From assembly GCA_946534775.1 (NCBI GenBank), contig CAMNCZ010000008.1:1-12518 (forward strand): a stretch of 12,518 nt of DNA, read 5' to 3'. Positions 1 to 7,152 of this stretch are shown here, in pieces. Position numbers and translations under genes: made by a program. The stretch is from an uncultured Eubacteriaceae bacterium (GTDB lineage Bacteria; Bacillota; Clostridia; Lachnospirales; CAG-274). How positions within the stretch are numbered: the stretch's first letter is position 1; every line of letters begins with the position of its first letter. Under the pieces are notes generated by a model. The model saw only the letters and a list, made by a program, of their open reading frames with translations. It was not told the origin of the DNA and made no database searches.

Positions 1-3000
1 CGGACTCCGCAATGCAGTGTATTCAGATAATCACGGGCGATGATTCAACACTTATTTCCTGCGCTAAGATATTTGTGTTAAAGGGCAGTGTAAGCGGCGA
101 AGAAGTGCAGAAGATAAAGGAATACTGCATCAACCCCGTCGATTCGCGCGAGGCGGCTGCCGAAAAGCCCGAAACACTTAAAATGAACCTTACCGTTCCC
201 GAAGATGTTGCCATAGTAACGGGCTTTATCGGAAAAACAGAAGAGGAACTTTATGCGTTAAAGGCCGAATTGGGTCTTGCTATGAGTGATGCGGATATCG
301 TATTCTGCCAAGATTATTTCAAAAATACCGAAAAACGCGATCCTTCTATTACGGAAATTCGCGTTATAGATACATATTGGTCGGACCACTGCCGTCATAC
401 TACGTTCTCGACAAATATACAGAATGTTGAATTTAAAGACGGCAAGTATAAAGACACTATCGAGGGCGCATATAAAATGTACCTTGACGAACGCGAGAAA
501 CTGGGCAGAAGCGAAAAACCTCTTTGTCTTATGGATATCGCGGTAATGGGTATGCGTGCTTTAAAGGCAAACGGCAAGCTGGATAACCTTGACGAGAGTG
601 AAGAAATAAACGCTTGCAGCATTGTTGTGCCCGTTGATATTGACGGCGTTGAAGAAGACTGGCTTATAATGTTTAAGAACGAAACACATAACCATCCTAC
701 CGAAATAGAGCCTTTCGGTGGTGCCGCAACCTGTCTTGGCGGCGCTATCCGCGACCCGTTGTCGGGCAGAAGCTATGTTTATCAGGCTATGCGTGTAACG
801 GGCAGCGGCGACCCGAGGACAAGTGTTGCCGATACTCTTCACGGCAAACTTCCGCAGCGTAAAATAACCACATCGGCAGCACACGGCTACAGCAGTTACG
901 GCAACCAGATAGGTCTTGCGACGGGTATGGTAAGCGAAGTTTACGATGAAGGTTATGTTGCAAAACGTATGGAGATAGGCGCTGTTATAGGTGCTGCAAA
1001 AAAGAGCGATGTTATCCGTGAAAGGCCGCAGAAAGGTGATGTTATTATCCTTACGGGCGGAAGAACGGGTCGTGACGGCTGCGGCGGTGCAACGGGTTCC
1101 TCAAAAGAACATAACGAGGATTCTATCCTTACCTGCGGTGCCGAGGTTCAAAAGGGTAATCCGCCTACAGAGCGCAAATTACAGAGATTATTCAGAAATT
1201 CGGAAGTCAGCCGTATGATAAAGCGCTGCAACGACTTTGGTGCAGGCGGTGTTTCCGTTGCTATAGGCGAACTTGCCGAAGGCCTTGTTATCGACCTTGA
1301 TGCCGTACCCAAAAAATACGAGGGTCTTGACGGTACGGAACTTGCCATTTCCGAATCTCAGGAGAGAATGGCTGTCGTTATAGATAAAAAAGACATAGAC
1401 CGTTTTATAGAACTTGCAAAAACAGAAAACCTTGAAGCAACAAAAGTTGCCGATGTGACCGATGACAGACGCCTTAAAATGTATTGGAGAGACAAGGCGA
1501 TAGTTGATATTTCCCGTGATTTTCTCGATACAAACGGTGCTAAACAGTATACCGATATCTGCGTTGAAGAACCCACGGCAGATTTCCCGAAAACAGAGGT
1601 AAAAGGCAGCGATTTGAAAGAAAAATGGCTCAATAACTTACAGCAGCTTAATGTTGCGTGCCAAAAGGGTCTTGTTGAACGTTTTGACTCGACTATCGGC
1701 GCGGGTAGTGTACTTATGCCTTTCGGCGGCAAAAATCAGCTTACACCTATCGAAGCTATGTCGGCTAAAGTTCCCGTTTTACGGGGAGAGACAACTACAG
1801 CAACGCTTATGAGTTACGGCTATGACCCGACAATATCAAAATACAGTCCGTTCCACGGCGCTGCGCTTGCCGTTGTTGAATCCGTATCAAAGATAGTTGC
1901 CACAGGCGGTAAATATTCAAGCTGCCGCCTTACTTTCCAGGAATATTTTGAAAGACTCGGTACAGACCCGAAACGTTGGGGCAAGCCTTTCAGCGCACTT
2001 TTAGGCGGTCTTTACGCACAAATGAAACTCGGCACGGCTGCTATAGGCGGCAAGGACAGTATGTCGGGTACATTCAAAGACCTTGATGTTCCGCCGACAC
2101 TGGTTTCTTTTGCCGTTGATGTTACAAAACACAATAATATCATTTCGCCCGAATTTAAAAAGGCAGGCAATAAGATAGTTAAACTTTCCGTTAAATATCT
2201 TGAAAACGACCTTCCCGATTTTGACGAACTGATGAAAAATTTTGACAAGGTTACGGAACTTGTAAGGGATAAAAAGATAGTTTCGGCAGCAACGATAGGC
2301 TTTGGCGGTGTTGCGGCAGCAGTAAGCAAAATGTCCTTTGGTAACGATATCGGCGCAGTCATCGAAGATGATGATATGTTTGATGTAAATTACGGCTCAT
2401 TCTTGCTGGAAGTTGAGGGCGATGCAGACAAGCTGTTCGAGGGATTTAATTACAAAGTTCTCGGCAAGACCGTTTCGGAAAAAACGATCACCGCAAACGG
2501 CACAAATATAGACCTTGAAGAAGCAAAAGAAGCTTGGTTCAAGCCGCTTGAAAAGGTATTCCCGACAAACTATTACAAGCCTTTCGATAAAAAGGATATC
2601 AATGTACCGTTATTCAACGTAATAGAAAAACGTACATCGGGAATGAGTCTTGCAGCGCCGCGTGTGCTGATGCCTGTATTCCCCGGAACAAACTGCGAGT
2701 ACGATACACTTCGTTCGTTTGAGCGTGCAGGTGCAGATGCGAAAACTCTTGTTATCAGCAACCTTAAAAACAGTTGGCTTGAAGAAAGTATCGACAAAAT
2801 GGCGGAGATGATCAAAAACTCCCAGATTATTATGATACCGGGTGGTTTCAGCGCAGGTGACGAACCCGAAGGCAGCGGCAAATTTATTGCTGCGGTATTC
2901 CGCAATCCCAAGATAAAAGAGGCAGTGACCGACCTTCTTCAAAACCGTGACGGTCTTATGTTGGGTATCTGCAACGGCTTCCAGGCACTTATCAAGCTTG

Positions 3001-3452
3001 GACTTGTGCCTTACGGTGAAATAAGGGATATGGAGGACGACAGCCCGACATTGACATTTAATACTATCGGACGTCATATCAGCTGTATGGCTAACACAAA
3101 GATAATCAGCAATAAATCCCCTTGGCTTTGGGGCACAAATGCAGGTGATATCCATACCGTGGCATTCTCTCACGGTGAAGGACGATTTGTGGCAAACGAG
3201 GCTGTTATCAAAAAACTTGCCGAAAATAATCAGATCGCTACGCAGTATGTTGATTTTGACGGCAACCCGACCTACGATATCAAATACAACCCCAACGGTT
3301 CACTCTATGCTATCGAGGGCATAACAAGCCCCGACGGTCGTGTACTCGGTAAAATGGGACACTCCGAACGTCTCAGCAGCGGTACATTTAAAAACATCGT
3401 CGGCACAACAGACCAGTGGATCTATAAATCGGGTGTTAATTACTTTAAGTAA
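1..3452 (+). CDS. purL: Phosphoribosylformylglycinamidine synthase, large fused form (5'-truncated by window)
   Basis: This is FGAM synthase (FGAR amidotransferase), which converts FGAR, glutamine and ATP to FGAM in the fourth step of de novo purine synthesis in the cytosol. The frame is already open at base 3 and reads D-S-A-M-Q-C-I-Q, an internal stretch of the clostridial family, so the ATG at 12 is not the start. About 95 residues are missing upstream, judged from the usual ~1240-residue length. Visible parts in order are the linker motif DTYWSDHCRHTTF (bases 369-407), the ATP-binding loop KNETHNHPTEIEPFGGAAT (about 675-731), a second synthetase half, and a C-terminal class-I glutaminase from about 2660. 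The glutaminase triad is the Cys codon at 2970-2972 (GICNGF), His at 3171-3173 and Glu at 3177-3179 (SHGEGR). The reading frame is intact to TAA. This single-chain form removes the need for separate PurQ and PurS. Other purine genes may lie to the left but are not visible. Confidence 0.97.
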   Translation, partial: DSAMQCIQIITGDDSTLISCAKIFVLKGSVSGEEVQKIKEYCINPVDSREAAAEKPETLKMNLTVPEDVAIVTGFIGKTEEELYALKAELGLAMSDADIVFCQDYFKNTEKRDPSITEIRVIDTYWSDHCRHTTFSTNIQNVEFKDGKYKDTIEGAYKMYLDEREKLGRSEKPLCLMDIAVMGMRALKANGKLDNLDESEEINACSIVVPVDIDGVEEDWLIMFKNETHNHPTEIEPFGGAATCLGGAIRDPLSGRSYVYQAMRVTGSGDPRTSVADTLHGKLPQRKITTSAAHGYSSYGNQIGLATGMVSEVYDEGYVAKRMEIGAVIGAAKKSDVIRERPQKGDVIILTGGRTGRDGCGGATGSSKEHNEDSILTCGAEVQKGNPPTERKLQRLFRNSEVSRMIKRCNDFGAGGVSVAIGELAEGLVIDLDAVPKKYEGLDGTELAISESQERMAVVIDKKDIDRFIELAKTENLEATKVADVTDDRRLKMYWRDKAIVDISRDFLDTNGAKQYTDICVEEPTADFPKTEVKGSDLKEKWLNNLQQLNVACQKGLVERFDSTIGAGSVLMPFGGKNQLTPIEAMSAKVPVLRGETTTATLMSYGYDPTISKYSPFHGAALAVVESVSKIVATGGKYSSCRLTFQEYFERLGTDPKRWGKPFSALLGGLYAQMKLGTAAIGGKDSMSGTFKDLDVPPTLVSFAVDVTKHNNIISPEFKKAGNKIVKLSVKYLENDLPDFDELMKNFDKVTELVRDKKIVSAATIGFGGVAAAVSKMSFGNDIGAVIEDDDMFDVNYGSFLLEVEGDADKLFEGFNYKVLGKTVSEKTITANGTNIDLEEAKEAWFKPLEKVFPTNYYKPFDKKDINVPLFNVIEKRTSGMSLAAPRVLMPVFPGTNCEYDTLRSFERAGADAKTLVISNLKNSWLEESIDKMAEMIKNSQIIMIPGGFSAGDEPEGSGKFIAAVFRNPKIKEAVTDLLQNRDGLMLGICNGFQALIKLGLVPYGEIRDMEDDSPTLTFNTIGRHISCMANTKIISNKSPWLWGTNAGDIHTVAFSHGEGRFVANEAVIKKLAENNQIATQYVDFDGNPTYDIKYNPNGSLYAIEGITSPDGRVLGKMGHSERLSSGTFKNIVGTTDQWIYKSGVNYFK

Positions 3453-3454
3453 TT

Positions 3455-3491
3455 ACAGAAGGCTGCGTATCGCAATTACGCAGCCTTCTGT
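3455..3491 (+). terminator. Large hairpin after purL, probable terminator
   Basis: A perfect 15-bp inverted repeat (ACAGAAGGCTGCGTA / TACGCAGCCTTCTGT) with a 7-base loop begins 2 bases after the purL stop. Position and stem strength fit an intrinsic terminator. The following tract is only TTTG before an A-run, so the U-tract is weak. It could instead, or also, protect the transcript's 3' end. Confidence 0.7.
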
Positions 3492-3677
3492 TTGAAAAAA
3501 TATTTTTTCATAATAATACCGCTCTGTACCATACACAAAACCAAATATAAGTATATTTTACAGTATCAATGCCAAAATACCTTTGGTATAATTTAATAAT
3601 TTTTTTTTTATTTTTTATGCAATTATATCAAAAACTCACAAAGTGCATTAAAATGACAATTTTTGTTAAAAAAATAC

Positions 3678-3705
3678 TTAACTTTTTTGGATTTTGTGGT
3701 ATAAT
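3678..3705 (+). promoter_or_regulatory. Proximal sigma-A-type promoter of gap
   Basis: The -35 candidate is TTAACT (3678-3683, 4/6 to TTGACA) and the -10 is a perfect TATAAT (3700-3705), with a 16-base spacer. TG at 3697-3698 gives an extended -10. Transcription would start near 3712 and leave a leader of about 38 bases ending in a strong ribosome binding site. The -35 overlaps the inverted repeat GTTAA-N8-TTAAC, so a repressor site here is possible. Confidence 0.75.
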
Positions 3706-3733
3706 AGAGTGTGACAGATTTAAAATTATTTAT

Positions 3734-3739
3734 AGGAGG
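3734..3739 (+). promoter_or_regulatory. Ribosome binding site fixing the gap start
   Basis: AGGAGG lies 10 bases before ATG 3750. It selects this ATG over the in-frame GTG at 3711, which lies at about the predicted transcription start and has no ribosome binding site. Confidence 0.85.
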
Positions 3740-3749
3740 TAACTATATA

Positions 3750-4763
3750 ATGTCAGTAAAAGTTGCTATTAACGGTTTTGGCCGTATCGGTCGTCTTGCT
3801 TTCAGACAGATGTTCGGTGCTGAAGGTTACGAAGTTGTTGCAATCAACGATTTAACAAGCCCCAAGATGCTTGCTCATCTTTTAAAGTATGATTCATCAC
3901 AGGGCAGATATGAGGGTCACACTGTAGAAGCAGGCGAAGACTCTATCACAGTTGACGGCAAGGAGATCAAGATCTACGCTTTCCCCGATGCTAACAACTG
4001 CCCTTGGAAAGAAAACAATGTAGACGTTGTTCTTGAGTGCTCAGGTTTCTACACATCAAAGGACAAAGCACAGGCTCATATCAATGCAGGTGCTCGTAAA
4101 GTTGTTATTTCTGCACCCGCAGGCAACGATCTTCCTACAATCGTTTACAACACAAACCACGAAACATTAAAGGCTGATGATACAATCATCTCTGCTGCTT
4201 CTTGTACAACAAACTGCCTTGCACCTATGGCTGATGCTTTAAATAAGTATGCTGCTATCCAGTCGGGTATTATGTGTACTATCCACGCTTACACAGGCGA
4301 TCAGATGACTCTTGACGGTCCTCAGAGAAAGGGTGACCTCAGAAGATCTCGTGCAGCTGCTATCAATATCGTTCCCAACTCAACAGGTGCTGCAAAGGCT
4401 ATCGGTCTTGTTATCCCCGAGTTAAACGGCAAGCTTATCGGTTCTGCACAGCGTGTTCCCACACCTACAGGTTCAACAACTATCCTTACAGCTGTTGTAA
4501 AGGGTAAAGACGTTACTGTAGAAGGCATCAATGCTGCTATGAAGGCTGCTGCTAACGAGTCTTTCGGTTACAACGAAGATGAGATCGTTTCTTCCGATAT
4601 TATAGGTATGAGATTCGGTTCTTTATTTGATGCTACTCAGACTATGGTTTCTAAGATTTCGGATGATGAATATCAGGTACAGGTTGTTTCCTGGTATGAC
4701 AACGAAAACTCTTACACAAGCCAGATGGTAAGAACGATCAAATACTTCTCTGAATTAGCATAA
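3750..4763 (+). CDS. gap: Glyceraldehyde-3-phosphate dehydrogenase, type I, NAD-dependent
   Basis: This 337-residue enzyme catalyses the phosphorylating oxidation of glyceraldehyde-3-phosphate to 1,3-bisphosphoglycerate in cytosolic glycolysis. The N-terminal Rossmann motif is NGFGRIGR (residues 8-15). Asp34 followed by Leu35 (INDL) fits NAD rather than NADP preference. The catalytic motif is SCTTNC (151-156) with Cys152, and the partner His179 lies in TIHAYTGDQ. The C-terminal WYDNE motif is present. Length is normal for the family. Codon use differs from the neighbours: every alanine codon I read is GCT or GCA, while purL uses all four, as expected of a very highly expressed gene. It has its own promoter and terminator, so it appears monocistronic. 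The usual pgk-tpi partners do not follow. Confidence 0.97.
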   Translation: MSVKVAINGFGRIGRLAFRQMFGAEGYEVVAINDLTSPKMLAHLLKYDSSQGRYEGHTVEAGEDSITVDGKEIKIYAFPDANNCPWKENNVDVVLECSGFYTSKDKAQAHINAGARKVVISAPAGNDLPTIVYNTNHETLKADDTIISAASCTTNCLAPMADALNKYAAIQSGIMCTIHAYTGDQMTLDGPQRKGDLRRSRAAAINIVPNSTGAAKAIGLVIPELNGKLIGSAQRVPTPTGSTTILTAVVKGKDVTVEGINAAMKAAANESFGYNEDEIVSSDIIGMRFGSLFDATQTMVSKISDDEYQVQVVSWYDNENSYTSQMVRTIKYFSELA

Positions 4764-4782
4764 TTTGATTATATGATCCAAT

Positions 4783-4813
4783 AAAAAAAGAGCCGCTTGT
4801 CGGCTCTTTTTTT
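4783..4813. terminator. Bidirectional intrinsic terminator shared by gap and the minus-strand array
   Basis: The 13-bp stem AAAAAAAGAGCCG / CGGCTCTTTTTTT has a 5-base loop (CTTGT). Its GC core is flanked by seven A on the left and seven T on the right, so both strands read as a stem followed by a U-run. It sits 19 bases after the gap stop. Its right arm overlaps the first two bases (4812-4813) of the convergent lipoprotein stop codon, so one element closes two converging transcripts. Confidence 0.93.
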
Positions 4814-5330
4814 AATCGGGAAACGAAAACCACATACTGAGTTTTGAAAATTCGTCTCTGTCAACATTCTGACGTGACATAAGCGCGTAATTTGCGCCGT
4901 TATACGACCAAAAACAGGTTCTCAGGCCGCCTACGGTGGTTTTTATAATTGCCTGGCGCTCGCTGTTGTCAATAGTGTCTTCCATAATATCATATTCGTC
5001 CGTAACATCAAAATCAAGCTGCTTATCCGTTGCCGTACCTCGCAGTACATACTGCGATTCGTGGTATGTAAAATCAATTTCCGCGATATCGCCTTCAAGT
5101 ATAGAGTAGCTAACGTCTTCCGCATCTTGCGGTGCATCCACAAAAACACCGATCTCAAGGAAGGGTTCGGGGGATTCGAGGATCTTTAATGGTTCGGCTG
5201 TAGTCGTTTCAACTGCCGCGACCGATTCTGTCGTTATTTCAGTCTGTTCGGCAGGCTCAGTTTTGCCGCAGCCCGAAAAAACCATAATTGTTGTAACCAA
5301 AGCCAATGTTATTTTTGCATATTTTTTCAT
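4812..5330 (-). CDS. Small secreted lipoprotein of unknown function, last gene of the array
   Basis: This 172-residue protein has a lysine-containing N-terminus (MKKYAK), a hydrophobic stretch at about 7-18 and a lipobox-like FSGC with Cys21, so it is probably a membrane-anchored lipoprotein on the outer face. Residues ~22-50 are a Glu/Thr-rich linker. From about 55 (EPFLEIG...) the fold appears compact and beta-rich. It vaguely resembles Clostridia lipoproteins with a domain like DUF4367, but I cannot assign it. Only one further Cys is visible (in RTCFWSYNG), so a disulfide with Cys21 is unlikely. The start at 5330 is chosen because AGGTGA lies 4 bases upstream and the signal peptide begins there; a further in-frame start 21 bases upstream lacks both. 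It lies 11 bases after recO, and its ribosome binding site abuts the recO stop, so it should be co-transcribed and possibly coupled. No function is proposed. Confidence 0.82.
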   Translation of the reverse strand: MKKYAKITLALVTTIMVFSGCGKTEPAEQTEITTESVAAVETTTAEPLKILESPEPFLEIGVFVDAPQDAEDVSYSILEGDIAEIDFTYHESQYVLRGTATDKQLDFDVTDEYDIMEDTIDNSERQAIIKTTVGGLRTCFWSYNGANYALMSRQNVDRDEFSKLSMWFSFPD

Positions 5331-5341
5331 ATCGTCACCTT

Positions 5342-6073
5342 TTAATACCATTTTTCGTTTTTATACATATCGTAATCAGTAAAGCTTGTTTTCATATAAT
5401 GCCGCATTATAAGCGCAGCGCAGGCCGAAAGCTGTTTTTTTGTCTCACTGTCAAACCTTAGTTTAAACACCGAGTCTATCGGTGTGGTGAAAATTTTGTC
5501 AATTGCTTCAAAAGTTTCGGGGTCTATCTTAATACTTTCGCTTATTACACAGTTTTTGCAGAGTGCGCCTTCGGGTGAAAAGAAAATCGTATCGCTGCTG
5601 CCGCAGTTTGAACATTCGTCGGTATAGGGCATAAAACCCAGTATAATAAGCGAACGCAGCTCAAAAATATATCCTATATCGCAAAGTGCTTTGTTTTCCT
5701 TATCAAGCATTTGCAGGCCTTTCAGCAAAAAATACATAAACTCGTTGTCCGCTTGGCCGTGTTTAAGCATTTTATTTGATAAACTGACAAAATAATTTGC
5801 CAATGAAATTTTTTTCAGATCGTCACAGCCTATAAAAAAATGTTTCAGATCATCGCCGCTTACAAGCTGGTAAAAGCCCAGATGATCGTCAATAATATAA
5901 TCGCAGTAGCTGAACAGCCCCGAACAGCCGAAAAGTTTGCTGTTTGGCTTGCGGCAGCTGCGTGATTTTACCGTTATTTTGCCGATATCTTTGCAAAGCA
6001 CAGTCAGCCATTTGTCGTTTTCGCCTTTTGCTTTGCTTTCAATAACGATGCCCCGTACTTTCTGTTTGCTCAA
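5342..6073 (-). CDS. recO: DNA repair protein RecO
   Basis: RecO is a recombination mediator that works with RecR/RecF to load RecA on SSB-coated single-stranded DNA. The product is 243 residues, usual for the family. The N-terminal OB fold reads KVRGIVIESKAKGENDKWLT (5-24), followed by the family's LGKI-like turn (DIGKI). A zinc finger of two CxxC pairs (Cys154/157 and Cys172/175) is present, then a helical C-terminus. I place the start at TTG 6073 because AGGTGA lies 5 bases upstream and the OB fold begins immediately after. The in-frame ATG at 6130 would add 19 residues with no family counterpart and a 92-base overlap with yqzL. With the TTG start, recO overlaps the end of yqzL by 35 bases in another frame, which suggests translational coupling. 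The order era-yqzL-recO matches Bacillus subtilis. Confidence 0.93.
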   Translation of the reverse strand: MSKQKVRGIVIESKAKGENDKWLTVLCKDIGKITVKSRSCRKPNSKLFGCSGLFSYCDYIIDDHLGFYQLVSGDDLKHFFIGCDDLKKISLANYFVSLSNKMLKHGQADNEFMYFLLKGLQMLDKENKALCDIGYIFELRSLIILGFMPYTDECSNCGSSDTIFFSPEGALCKNCVISESIKIDPETFEAIDKIFTTPIDSVFKLRFDSETKKQLSACAALIMRHYMKTSFTDYDMYKNEKWY

Positions 6074-6176
6074 AATATTCACCTGTTTTCTCGGATATAT
6101 CCTGCGTTTCCTTATATGCAAGATACGCATCTATATTGCCTGTATATTCAAATAAGTTCCAGAAAAAATTTTTCAT
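6039..6176 (-). CDS. yqzL: YqzL family small protein
   Basis: This 45-residue protein begins MKNFFWNLFEYTGNIDAYL. The W-x2-F-x2-TG-x-ID-x-YL pattern is that of the short YqzL proteins found between era and recO in Bacillus and Clostridia (B. subtilis YqzL is about 47 residues). AGAGGTGAT precedes the ATG, with AGGTGA ending 5 bases away. The conserved part is residues 1-24; the tail (about 25-45, polar, ending GHRY) reads into the recO coding region, giving a 35-base overlap. The molecular role of YqzL is not known to me. There is no signal peptide or membrane segment. Conserved position and motif make it a real gene despite its size. Confidence 0.87.
   Translation of the reverse strand: MKNFFWNLFEYTGNIDAYLAYKETQDISEKTGEYFEQTESTGHRY
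6074..6084 (-). promoter_or_regulatory. Ribosome binding site inside yqzL that decides the recO TTG start
   Basis: On the minus strand AGGTGA (6084 to 6079) is followed by AATATTT-type spacing (5 bases after AGGTGA) and TTG at 6073. The same AGGTGA-with-4-or-5-base geometry precedes yqzL, the lipoprotein and cdd, which supports the non-ATG start. Confidence 0.75.
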
Positions 6177-6246
6177 CAATATCACCTCTGTATATAATTT
6201 TGGCATTTACGGCCTTGTATATACTTTGGAAATATTGGTATATAAA
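6177..6246 (-). other. era-yqzL gap, longest spacer between era and the array's end
   Basis: This 70-base AT-rich spacer stands out in an otherwise packed array. On the minus strand it contains TATACA-like hexamers (one about 40 bases before yqzL), but I see no convincing -35 partner and no stable GC hairpin. A weak internal promoter for yqzL-recO is possible but not shown. Confidence 0.3.
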
Positions 6247-7152
6247 TTAAATATTTTTATCGTCGTAGCCAAAGTTTCTTAAAAGAAAATCACTGTCACG
6301 CCAATCTTTTTTGACTTTTATCCATATTTGCAGATTTACACTGCCCGAAATAAATCTTTCGATATCGCGGCGTGCATTTGAACCTATCTTTTTAAGCATA
6401 GAACCTTGTTTGCCGATTATTATACCCTTGTGAGACTCTCTCTCGCAATAGATAGTAGCTTCTATATCGGTAATATCTTTGTCCTTTCTGGGCTTCATTG
6501 AGGTTATTTCAACTGCAATGCCGTGCGGTATCTCGTCCTGTAAAAGATAAAGCGCTTTTTCGCGTATTATCTCGGCAACTATCTGCCTTTCGGGCTGGTC
6601 GGTTATCATATCATCGGGAAAATATTTAGGCCCTTCGGGAATATATTTTTTTATCGCATTTAACAAATCTTCGGTATTTTTGTTTTTCAGTGCCGAAATA
6701 GGGATTATCTCCTTAAAAGGATATTCCTTGCTATATGCTTCGATAACCTTTAAAAGTTCGGGCTTTTCTATGGTATCGATTTTATTTATTATAAGAAAAA
6801 CAGGAGATTTGACCTTTTGCAGTCTGTCGAGTATTGCGCGGTCCGAGTCCTTTATTTTCTCGTAAGGTTCGATAAGATACATTACTATATCTACGTTTGA
6901 AAGCGAATTTTCAGCGCTTTTTACCATATAATTGCCAAGCTTTGACTTGGGTGTGTGAAGCCCGGGCGTATCAATAAAAATTACCTGCATATCATCTGTT
7001 GTAAGTATTGACTGTATCTTGTTGCGGGTAGTTTGCGGTTTACTTGAAATTATGGCGATCTTTTCGCCTATAAGACAGTTCATAAGTGTTGACTTGCCTA
7101 CATTTGGTCTGCCGATAAGCGACACAAAACCCGATTTGAAACTATTACTCAT
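6247..7152 (-). CDS. era: GTPase Era
   Basis: Era is an essential GTPase that binds the 3' end of 16S rRNA and supports 30S subunit assembly. The 301-residue product has G1 GRPNVGKST (14-22), a G2/switch region with PQTTRNKI (39-46), G3 DTPG (61-64), G4 NKID (123-126) and G5 SAL (153-155). A C-terminal KH domain follows with the RNA-binding GKQGSMLKKIG loop (247-257). All are intact and length is typical. The ATG at 7152 overlaps the upstream glycosylase stop by 8 bases, and GAGG lies 7 bases before it inside that gene, so translation is probably coupled. YbeY and PhoH, linked to the same 16S 3'-end maturation work, are encoded upstream in the array. Confidence 0.97.
   Translation of the reverse strand: MSNSFKSGFVSLIGRPNVGKSTLMNCLIGEKIAIISSKPQTTRNKIQSILTTDDMQVIFIDTPGLHTPKSKLGNYMVKSAENSLSNVDIVMYLIEPYEKIKDSDRAILDRLQKVKSPVFLIINKIDTIEKPELLKVIEAYSKEYPFKEIIPISALKNKNTEDLLNAIKKYIPEGPKYFPDDMITDQPERQIVAEIIREKALYLLQDEIPHGIAVEITSMKPRKDKDITDIEATIYCERESHKGIIIGKQGSMLKKIGSNARRDIERFISGSVNLQIWIKVKKDWRDSDFLLRNFGYDDKNI

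Larger units (their letters stand above)
3492..3749. other. AT-rich intergenic region between purL and gap
   Basis: I see no gene here. Contents in order are: a 16-base palindrome GAAAAAATATTTTTTC (3494-3509); a possible distal extended -10 TGG-TATAAT (TATAAT at 3587-3592) inside a small inverted repeat ATACC-TTT-GGTAT (3577-3589); a run of ten T (3600-3609), then A and six more T; an inverted repeat GTTAA-N8-TTAAC (3665-3682); the proximal promoter; and the gap ribosome binding site. A short open frame from GTG 3711 into gap is only the leader read in the gap frame. I recognise no riboswitch fold or leader peptide. Confidence 0.6.

Noticed and set aside
2610..3173. 187-codon open frame on the minus strand inside purL
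   Set aside because: It lies wholly over the conserved glutaminase domain of purL, has no ribosome binding site or recognisable motif, and is Cys/His-rich in the way of a shadow frame.
3600..3616. Ten-T plus six-T run as a terminator
   Set aside because: No GC-containing stem precedes it; it is AT-rich intergenic sequence.
3711..3749. In-frame GTG at 3711 as the gap start
   Set aside because: It coincides with the predicted transcription start, lacks a ribosome binding site, and would add residues encoded by the leader and AGGAGG; the family starts at [11 protein letters not shown].
6074..6130. ATG at 6130 as the recO start
   Set aside because: The extra residues have no family counterpart and lie within yqzL; TTG 6073 has a well-placed AGGTGA.
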